Shown here: positions 1 to 5,839 of the stretch, piece after piece | Layout of the letters: each line of letters starts with the position of its first letter | Numbering within the stretch: the first letter of the stretch is position 1 | Source: Bacteroidales bacterium | Lineage (GTDB): Bacteria > Bacteroidota > Bacteroidia > Bacteroidales > Muribaculaceae | Direction: 5' to 3' | Length of the DNA stretch: 10,188 nucleotides | NCBI GenBank assembly: GCA_900752535.1 | Contig: CAADVV010000324.1 | Location: forward strand, 1-10,188 | The notes under the pieces: generated by a model | Told to the model about the DNA's origin: nothing | Seen by the model: only the letters and a program-made list of their open reading frames with translations | The model's database searches: none | Translations under genes and position numbers: made by a program

Positions 1-179
1 ACCGAGCGCGCGAACGGGTCTGTGGACTTGTCAAAAATCAGTGAGAACGAGACCTTGCGGCCGTCGATGCGTATGTCGTCCTCGACCATCGAGGCTTCGA
101 CGAGATTCTGGCGTGTGCCGGGGTAGCGCACTGTCTTCAGCGCGTCGGTTATGAGTTGGGGATAAAGACGGTTTTCCAT
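1..179 (-). CDS. mrp: Mrp/ApbC/NBP35-family iron-sulfur carrier ATPase, N-terminal part (cut by window edge)
   Basis: Only the first 59 residues are inside the window; the gene continues beyond base 1. Starting from the ATG at 179 the protein begins MENRLYPQLITDALKTVRYP, and shortly after come VEDDIRIDG and FSLIFDKSTDPFARSV. This is the small MIP18/DUF59 domain that precedes the P-loop ATPase domain in Mrp/ApbC proteins, which bind iron-sulfur clusters in the cytoplasm and pass them to target proteins. The Walker motifs lie outside the window, so ATPase identity rests on this domain and on context. The start is only 2 nt from the trmB stop, so the two genes are surely co-transcribed. No Shine-Dalgarno sequence is visible, as is usual in Bacteroidota. 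The trmB-mrp order is, from memory, common in Bacteroidales. Confidence 0.82.
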   Translation of the reverse strand, partial: MENRLYPQLITDALKTVRYPGTRQNLVEASMVEDDIRIDGRKVSFSLIFDKSTDPFARS

Positions 180-181
180 TT

Positions 182-958
182 CTATTCTTCGTTGTCAAAA
201 AGTTGTGGCATCTGCAGTTGGCCGCGGCTGAAGCTGCGATAGGTGTCAAATTCGATGTCGATATCGGGCTCGCTGAGGTGCGTCGCGGGGTCGAGCTGCC
301 AGGCCAGATATTTGATTGTCAGACCTCGGTCAATCCATTGGCTTTCATAGTAGGTCTTGATTGAGGTCAGAGTCTCGTCGGCCTGTGAAGCGGGGTTGTG
401 GAGGTCGTCGATGTCGGCCAGCGGCTTGATGGCGTTGTGGTCGAGCATGGCCCGGGTGTAGGTGTAGAGAAACGGCGAGTCGGTCTTCAGGTTGATGCGC
501 GCTCCGGGGCGGCATACCTTTGAGTAGAGGCTCAGAAAGCGTGTGCCGGTCAGCCGTTTCGTGGCTTTCTTCATCTGCGGGTCGGGAAATGTTATCCAGA
601 TTTCGTCGACCTCACCGGGCGCGAAGAAGCTATCGAGCAGTTCGATTGACGTGCGCAGAAAGGCTGCGTTTGTGATTCCGAGGTCGCGCATACGGCAGGC
701 GCCGCTCCACATACGTGCGCCCTTGATGTCGATGCCGATGAAGTTGCGGTCGGGAAACCGTTGGGCGAGCCCGACGGTATATTCGCCCTTGCCGCATCCT
801 AACTCAAGGGTAATCGGGTTGGTGTTGCCGAAGCAGTCGCTGTGCCAGCGTCCCCGCATGGGGCAGCCTCCGCTCTCGCGGAGCAGCCCGTAGGGATACT
901 GGTAGACGCGTTCGAGCGTCTCCATCTCGCGGAATTTGCGCAGTTTGTTCTTGCCCAT
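182..958 (-). CDS. trmB: tRNA (guanine-N7-)-methyltransferase TrmB
   Basis: The product (258 residues) is a cytoplasmic Rossmann-fold methyltransferase that uses S-adenosylmethionine to make N7-methylguanosine, normally at position 46 of tRNA. The SAM-binding glycine motif is LELGCGKGEYT at about residues 51-61, followed by the acidic end of strand 2 in NFIGIDIKGAR (72-82). The family motif after strand 4 is ITFPDPQMKKATKRLT (122-137), with the conserved PDP and basic run; KTDSPFLY (158-165) and the C-terminal RGLTIKYLAW (211-220) also fit. Length is close to the usual family size. It starts at ATG 958 without an SD sequence, 26 nt after the LRR gene stop and 2 nt before mrp. I saw no TAnnTTTG box in the end of the LRR gene, so transcription probably enters from upstream. 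All expected motifs are intact. Confidence 0.95.
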   Translation of the reverse strand: MGKNKLRKFREMETLERVYQYPYGLLRESGGCPMRGRWHSDCFGNTNPITLELGCGKGEYTVGLAQRFPDRNFIGIDIKGARMWSGACRMRDLGITNAAFLRTSIELLDSFFAPGEVDEIWITFPDPQMKKATKRLTGTRFLSLYSKVCRPGARINLKTDSPFLYTYTRAMLDHNAIKPLADIDDLHNPASQADETLTSIKTYYESQWIDRGLTIKYLAWQLDPATHLSEPDIDIEFDTYRSFSRGQLQMPQLFDNEE

Positions 959-984
959 GTCTCGGAGGTGTTGCTGCCGCCGCG

Positions 985-2487
985 TCAGCGGGCGGTCTTG
1001 ACTGAAGCTGTCAGACCGTCTGACGAGATGGCGCGCACGATGTATACACGGGTTGACCAGCGTGAGGTGTCGATGGCGACGTGGTCGGTGCCGTTGGCTG
1101 CTACGGATGTGAGCAGGCGTCCGAGAGTGTCATATACCTCCACTGACGAGAGGTTGTCGTTGCCGCTGACCATGATGACCTGACCATCAAAACGGGCCGA
1201 GATGGCAAAGTCATCGGCCAGGATGTTGTCGCCCATGGTGGTGTCGTCAGAGGCGTTGCGGATGTTGAATTCTTTCCATTGGTCAGCGTTCTTGAACGAG
1301 TCGATGAGCTTCTCGGGAACAGCCAGTGCAATCTTCGATTTGTCCAGTCCGTTCCAGACGTCGTCGCCAAGGGCGGGCACAGTCTCGATTGAGGGAGCAT
1401 TCATCTCGCGCAGACCTGTCCAGCCTTCAAAGGCGTGTTCGCCGATGCGCGTCAGGGCCGGAGGCAATATTACATATTGCATCGACTCCATGTCGGTCAG
1501 CGCATAGCGGCCGATGGTGCGCGTCGTTTCAGACAGCACGTTGGTGGCGTTGAGCGAGCTTGTGCCGCTGAAAGCCAGGTCACCCACCGTGGTGTAACCC
1601 ACGGGCGATGAGAAAGTCTGGAGGGCTCCGTCGTTGAATAAAGCGCCTTCGCCCAGACTGTAGACACGCGGAGCCAGCTCAAGTTTTGTTAACGAGGCGT
1701 TTTCGGCAAATGCCCAGGCGCCTATCGTGGTTATCTCGTCATTGCCTCCGGCCATGTTGAGTGACTTCAGGCCGGTGTGATAGAAGGCATAGTCGCCGAT
1801 TTCGCGAAGCGACGAGCCGCTGTAGCTGACGGTTGTCAGCGAGACGCAGTCGGCAAAAGCGCCTTCGCCGATCGAGGTGACGTCATTGCCGAGTGTGACG
1901 TTTTTCAGCGCCTTGCAGCCGGCAAAGGTACGGGCACCGAGGCGCGAAGGCATGAAAGTGGCGTCGGTCAGCGCCGGGCAGTCGCGAAACAGCGCGTGGC
2001 CTGCGGTGACGACTGTTGCGGGGATGACGATTGACTTCAGCTGCGGGCAGTTCGAGAAAGCTCCCGAACGGATTTCGCTGACCGACGAGGGTATCTCGAT
2101 GCCTGTGATTGATGTCAGGGCAAACGCGCCGTCGCCGATGGTCTTGAGTGTGGCGGGCAGCTTTATGCTTGTGAGTTTCATGCCGGCAAACGACATTGTC
2201 GGGAGCTCGTCGGCCAGGAAGTTGGTCTGTGACGACCCCTTGCGCTTGCCGTCATAGGCGCGCACGGTGGCTGCGCTGAGGTCGAGCGATGTCAGCGACG
2301 TCATCTTGTCGGCGATGAAGTCGATGTCGCGCACGTCGATAGGTCCGGTCACTTTGAGCGTTGACGCCGAGGTCTCCTGGCCTATCTGTGAGGCCAGTGT
2401 GCCGGGCTGGGTCAGAGTGATGTCGACAGCCCGGGCGCCGAAGGCAACCGAAACTGCGAGAGTCAGTATAGCAAAAAATCGTTTCAT
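985..2487 (-). CDS. BspA-like secreted leucine-rich-repeat (LRR_5) protein with T9SS-like C-terminal domain
   Basis: The 500-residue protein has a signal peptide (MKRFFAILTLAVSVAFGARA, cleavage likely after residue 20). About residues 100-365 form roughly eleven repeats of 21-25 residues with the LRR_5 pattern of treponemal/BspA proteins: I-G-x-x-A-F, then leucines, then I-P-x-x-V/L. The A-F or equivalent positions fall near 121, 143, 166, 188, 210, 234, 259, 283, 306, 329 and 352. Residues about 425-500 look like a type IX secretion sorting domain, with VEVYDTLGRLLTSV (449-462) and VYIVRAISSDG (481-491), which implies outer-membrane passage and surface display or release. BspA relatives are known as adhesins that bind host proteins or other bacteria; the ligand here is unknown. 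The gene has its own promoter and a leader hairpin, and reads on toward trmB. Its base composition looks like the core genes, unlike the next upstream gene. Confidence 0.85.
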   Translation of the reverse strand: MKRFFAILTLAVSVAFGARAVDITLTQPGTLASQIGQETSASTLKVTGPIDVRDIDFIADKMTSLTSLDLSAATVRAYDGKRKGSSQTNFLADELPTMSFAGMKLTSIKLPATLKTIGDGAFALTSITGIEIPSSVSEIRSGAFSNCPQLKSIVIPATVVTAGHALFRDCPALTDATFMPSRLGARTFAGCKALKNVTLGNDVTSIGEGAFADCVSLTTVSYSGSSLREIGDYAFYHTGLKSLNMAGGNDEITTIGAWAFAENASLTKLELAPRVYSLGEGALFNDGALQTFSSPVGYTTVGDLAFSGTSSLNATNVLSETTRTIGRYALTDMESMQYVILPPALTRIGEHAFEGWTGLREMNAPSIETVPALGDDVWNGLDKSKIALAVPEKLIDSFKNADQWKEFNIRNASDDTTMGDNILADDFAISARFDGQVIMVSGNDNLSSVEVYDTLGRLLTSVAANGTDHVAIDTSRWSTRVYIVRAISSDGLTASVKTAR

Positions 2488-2513
2488 GTTGAGAGGTTAA
2501 GATGGGGAGAAAT

Positions 2514-2533
2514 GACGCACTCAGAGGTGCGTC
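2514..2533 (-). promoter_or_regulatory. Stem-loop in the leader of the BspA-like gene
   Basis: GACGCAC (2514-2520) and GTGCGTC (2527-2533) form a perfect 7-bp stem with a 6-nt loop. It lies between the predicted -7 box (2549-2556) and the ATG (2487), so it would sit within roughly the first 30 nt of the messenger. A hairpin there could protect the 5' end from decay or affect translation; no ligand-binding fold is evident, and its role is inference. Confidence 0.5.
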
Positions 2534-2548
2534 TGCCTAATTAATGTG

Positions 2549-2556
2549 CAAAGTTA
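2549..2556 (-). promoter_or_regulatory. Promoter -7 box (TAACTTTG) of the BspA-like gene
   Basis: On the minus strand TAACTTTG matches the Bacteroidota -7 consensus TAnnTTTG. The -33 region is weak: TTCG lies about 19 nt upstream instead of TTTG. A start a few bases downstream would give a leader of about 55 nt. This promoter likely also serves trmB and mrp. Confidence 0.65.
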
Positions 2557-2683
2557 CGAAAAAAGCTTGAAATCCCGAAGAATATCCCCGCGATGCGCCA
2601 ATGAAAGTCAGAGAAATGCAGTCAATGTCTATCGGCCCGGCGCCGCACATTGTGACCAAAGTCATTAGCGCTATAATGCGCGA

Positions 2684-2721
2684 ACGCCGGACTGCGGCCA
2701 TATCGGTCGGCAGTCCGGCGT
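2684..2721 (-). terminator. Strong GC hairpin after the 976-residue protein gene, probable terminator
   Basis: ACGCCGGACTGC (2684-2695) and GCAGTCCGGCGT (2710-2721) are perfect 12-bp inverted arms. The 14-nt loop can add a further four pairs (2696-2699 with 2705-2708). It begins 25 nt after the stop codon at 2747. No clear run of T follows on either strand, so it may terminate inefficiently or mainly protect the 3' end. The rest of the 259-nt gap (2488-2746) holds the downstream gene's promoter and leader and some weak palindromes, with no gene. Confidence 0.6.
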
Positions 2722-2746
2722 AATAAGTGCGCGGTGGGAGTGTGTG

Positions 2747-5677
2747 TTATTTCACGATTATCTTGCTGCAGGTACCATCTGAATAGTGCACGATGCAAAC
2801 GCCGTGATTCGGCAGATTTGTCAGAAGACGACCCTCAACTGAGTATATTGCCACGATTTCCGGGCGGTCAGCCTCGATGTCGCTGATGCCGCTGCCTGTG
2901 AGCGTCAGGGGCGCTGAGAGACTGTATTTTGAGACGCCCGTGGGGTATTTAGCCGCAACGGCATATACATATTCTCCGGCTGGCAGCGAGGCAGAATTAG
3001 TGTCAGTGAAGCTGTTGGCGTCGATGTCGTCACCAATCATAGTCCATTCCTCGCCGTGGACGCGGTAAACGCTGAACCGACAGTCGGCTACAGGCGCTTT
3101 CTTAGCGGGCTGTTCGTTGGAATAGTCGTTGTAGTCGACATCGCCATGGTCAATACCGGTGGCGCGAATCAGCAGGTTCCCGTTGTAATACGGAGCCAGG
3201 TCGGCAAAGCGTACGCGTTCGTCTGACTGGAAATTTATGTCGTCACAGGCAAAGAATCGTCCGTTTATCACAGGATATTCTTCGGTCGGCCTTGAAAGGC
3301 ATACATCAACATTGGAATTGCCGTACGGATAGTTGAGCCCGACATAAAATCCATAGGGGCAATCTATCGGGGTGTCAAAGGCATATGATGACCATTCATT
3401 ATCTTTGTTCGGGATGTCCTGAAGAATTTTTATGACATTTCTTGTCGGCCATCCGATTTCATCAAGTTCTGTGATTACAATGTTGACTGTTTCATGTTCC
3501 GTGCCGCTCTTGTCGGTGGTGAACCATTGTATCTCTTTGAGCGACAGATTGGCGGGGAACGCTGTTCCTATCACTGATGCGGCCCATCCCTGATAGCCGA
3601 GATAGTCGAATATCTCTACGTTGGGGGCGTCAAATCTGAACTCTCTCATGGGCTCATCCCAATTAACTGTGACGATTCCGGCATCGGCGGTGGCGCTGAC
3701 GCCATAGGGGCGGTCAAGGCGGTTTTTCAACTCGAGGTCAAAGGTGCTTCCTGATGCTATGTCCACATGTTTGCTTAGATTCTCATACCCGCTTGCAATG
3801 ACTGACAGAGAGTAATCTTTGCCATCTGCCGACAACAACTCGTCAAAGACGTATCGACCGTCAGCATCTGTCAGCGTCTTGTAGTTGAAATATCCTAAAG
3901 CGCTCACCGAGGCACCGGCAACCGGTGTTCCGTTCTGATTTGTCACGCAACCTGAAACCTTATATCCGTTCAGACGTGTCAGTCGGATTTTACCTGCGTC
4001 TGTAATTGCGTTTTCAGCTATGCTTATCTGTTTCTCGGCATCGAAATAAGCGGGACGACTGACCTTAAGTGTATAATTGCCTACGGTCAGGTTGAGCTTG
4101 AATTTGCCTTCGGTGTCCGTTACATCGCTCAGTAATGTGCCGGACGCGCTGACGACTGCGCCTTCGAGTGGTTTGCCCGCAGTGTCGGTAATTGTGCCTG
4201 AAACTGTTCCTTGTTTGGCAGGGAGTGTCATCAACTCCACAACCGGTACATAGTCATAGAGCTTGCCGTCGTCTGGTGTGGCAGGGTCTATGGGTGTATT
4301 AACGTCAATATTGGATACTTCGAGCGAATGTTGAATGAATCTGCTGTCAAAATCCTGATAGAAGTTGAGATGCATGAAGAAGTCTTTGTCGTTTTTATGG
4401 AAACATACAACAAGGTTCCCTCCGTGATATTCTAACGGTTGACTGAAAGCAATTTCCATGACCTGACGTTCGCTGTCGACAAACACTTGTCCGTCAAATA
4501 CTTTTGTCAGTTTGTCTATGCTTACCCAGTCTGATGTGCTCTCGAATTTGTCTTTGTCTGTTTCGCCAACCCAAACAGTCAGCGGACAGCTCTGTAGTGA
4601 AAGCTGGAAGTCTGTGGGATATCTCAGGCCGGTGATTGTAGTGGAATTGATTCCCACTTCATTGGCCCCGTATATGGACTGTGTGAAGTTGTTGCGAACA
4701 TAGAAGTCAACCGGGAGATTGTAGACGGTTTCCGGTGATGGCTGTCCCATTGTCAGTGTCTCTGTAGGAGTTGAATAAACCCGAACGGCCGACTCGGCGG
4801 TCGTGTTATTGGCCGGGTTGGTGTCGTTGTCGATATTGGCCGTAGCCGAGACATAGAATATTCCGCTTTGTGAAGGTGCCCATTTAAGAGTTTCGGTGAC
4901 TTTTGCCGACGGCTCTATAGAGAGTATGCCAGAGGTTGTCAGTGTGTTGCCGTCATGGTCAGCCAGTGTGACTGTGTAGTTGTCGATGGCTGTGACACCG
5001 TAGTTTGTGATGGTGACGTTGAACGTGGTCTCTTCTCCCGTCTTCAGAAATGAGGGGATGGACAGGTCTGAAATCTGCAAGTCAGTTGAGGGTGGAGTGC
5101 CGCCCTGAACATTGTCAATGATATAGACACAATAGCTCATGTCATCAGTCAGGAAATATTTGTCAATCGCGATTTTTATGCGGCAAGTCTTGCCCGCGTA
5201 TTGCGGTAAGTCTATAGAGAGGTGAGCGAAGTCGTTGCTCATCACATGTCGCATATCCCCGCCGTCGGGTTGTATTCTGTAGACAGTCTGCCAGGTCGCA
5301 CCGTTGTCTTCCGAGACTTCGATGCGGAATTTTACATTGGCGGGATCGGCTGCATAAGCATCCGGAATGCCAAATTTTGTGCCGTTAACCTTATAGTCAA
5401 AGGAGAATGTCGGATTGGAACCCATCTTGACAGCAGGTGTGGTCAGGGCATCGTCTCCAATGAAGGATTCCGACCACATAGCGCGAGAGCCGTTTACTCC
5501 GCCTGAAGCCATATAGAACATACCTATATCCCATCCTTCCGGAGTGCCGTTTTCAAAATCTTCAGATAACCAGCTGATCGCTGTTGTCTCCGAGCCATCT
5601 TCGGCCCTGGCGACATTGAAGGTCGACATCAGGAGCAGAAGAATTGTGATTGTCAGATGTGTGATTTTTTGATTCAT
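2747..5677 (-). CDS. Large secreted multidomain adhesin-like protein (cleaved-adhesin/CARDB/CarboxypepD_reg/FN3) with T9SS-like C-terminus
   Basis: The 976-residue protein has a signal peptide (1-25, ending NVARA). Domains in order: a choice-of-anchor J/cleaved-adhesin-like beta sandwich (about 35-193, with WLSEDFENGTPEGWD and a terminal YIIDNVQGG); a CARDB-like domain (197-295, DLQISDLSIPSFLKTGEETTF); a beta-rich unit (300-485); two carboxypeptidase-regulatory-like domains (488-565 and 571-650, each with V-S-G-x-[IV]-T and D-x-[DE]-G-[KR]); the first strands of a fibronectin III fold (656-677); a second beta-rich unit (690-840); the rest of a fibronectin fold (863-927); and a C-terminal sorting-like segment (930-976, IYSVEGRLL, GVCIVHYSDG). 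Such parts occur in gingipain-type and other surface proteins of Bacteroidales and point to binding. I see no catalytic domain. A regulator lies just upstream on the same strand. G+C is visibly lower than in the flanking core genes. The start is ATG with an A-rich leader. Confidence 0.82.
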   Translation of the reverse strand: MNQKITHLTITILLLLMSTFNVARAEDGSETTAISWLSEDFENGTPEGWDIGMFYMASGGVNGSRAMWSESFIGDDALTTPAVKMGSNPTFSFDYKVNGTKFGIPDAYAADPANVKFRIEVSEDNGATWQTVYRIQPDGGDMRHVMSNDFAHLSIDLPQYAGKTCRIKIAIDKYFLTDDMSYCVYIIDNVQGGTPPSTDLQISDLSIPSFLKTGEETTFNVTITNYGVTAIDNYTVTLADHDGNTLTTSGILSIEPSAKVTETLKWAPSQSGIFYVSATANIDNDTNPANNTTAESAVRVYSTPTETLTMGQPSPETVYNLPVDFYVRNNFTQSIYGANEVGINSTTITGLRYPTDFQLSLQSCPLTVWVGETDKDKFESTSDWVSIDKLTKVFDGQVFVDSERQVMEIAFSQPLEYHGGNLVVCFHKNDKDFFMHLNFYQDFDSRFIQHSLEVSNIDVNTPIDPATPDDGKLYDYVPVVELMTLPAKQGTVSGTITDTAGKPLEGAVVSASGTLLSDVTDTEGKFKLNLTVGNYTLKVSRPAYFDAEKQISIAENAITDAGKIRLTRLNGYKVSGCVTNQNGTPVAGASVSALGYFNYKTLTDADGRYVFDELLSADGKDYSLSVIASGYENLSKHVDIASGSTFDLELKNRLDRPYGVSATADAGIVTVNWDEPMREFRFDAPNVEIFDYLGYQGWAASVIGTAFPANLSLKEIQWFTTDKSGTEHETVNIVITELDEIGWPTRNVIKILQDIPNKDNEWSSYAFDTPIDCPYGFYVGLNYPYGNSNVDVCLSRPTEEYPVINGRFFACDDINFQSDERVRFADLAPYYNGNLLIRATGIDHGDVDYNDYSNEQPAKKAPVADCRFSVYRVHGEEWTMIGDDIDANSFTDTNSASLPAGEYVYAVAAKYPTGVSKYSLSAPLTLTGSGISDIEADRPEIVAIYSVEGRLLTNLPNHGVCIVHYSDGTCSKIIVK

Positions 5678-5725
5678 GGTTTTAAGTTTTGTAAATCATA
5701 TTGATATTGTTGTTAAAATCATAAC

Positions 5726-5763
5726 CAAAATTATATCCGTATCCCGACGTCCGTTGCCAAAAA
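5726..5763 (-). promoter_or_regulatory. Promoter of the 976-residue protein gene
   Basis: On the minus strand TAATTTTG (5733-5726) fits the Bacteroidota -7 box TAnnTTTG. A -33-like TTTG lies within 5763-5757, but 24 nt from the -7 box, longer than the usual 19-21. Such poor spacing suits a promoter that needs an activator. The leader would be about 40 nt and is A/T rich. Confidence 0.5.
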
Positions 5764-5784
5764 CGCGAAAAATATGTGCCAGAA
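5755..5784 (-). promoter_or_regulatory. Candidate activator site: two direct repeats TTYTGGCA 22 bp apart
   Basis: Reading the minus strand, TTCTGGCA (5784-5777) is followed 22 bp later by TTTTGGCA (5762-5755); seven of eight bases agree. AraC-family activators commonly bind direct repeats about two helical turns apart, with the proximal copy overlapping the -33/-35 element, and that is the arrangement here. The adjacent AraC-type gene is the obvious candidate. This is an inference from spacing and position; an 8-base match is short. Confidence 0.35.
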
Positions 5785-5802
5785 CACCGAATTCCCTGTT
5801 TT

Positions 5803-5838
5803 AATACATTGTTTACAATATGGCGCGGTAAATGTATT
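5803..5838 (-). terminator. Inverted repeat directly after the regulator gene, possible weak terminator
   Basis: AATACATT (5803-5810) and AATGTATT (5831-5838) are perfect 8-bp inverted arms around a 20-nt centre, starting one base past the regulator stop codon. Inner TAC/GTA pairing is possible with a small bulge. The stem is A/T rich and no T run follows, so a terminator role is uncertain; it could equally be a protein-binding site upstream of the next promoter. Confidence 0.3.
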
Positions 5839-5839
5839 C

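Noticed and set aside
960..972. CGGAGGTG on the plus strand, like a ribosome binding site
   Set aside because: It belongs to the strand opposite trmB and the LRR gene, no real plus-strand gene follows, and Bacteroidota rarely use such sites.
1120..2190. Regular pattern across the LRR gene that could be taken for a tandem DNA repeat
   Set aside because: The periodicity (about 63-75 nt) is the protein-level LRR_5 repeat; the DNA copies are diverged and not tandem duplicates.
2663..2681. Small palindromes (CATTA/TAATG and GCGC/GCGC) near the terminator hairpin
   Set aside because: Stems of 4-5 bp are expected by chance and do not extend the 12-bp hairpin.
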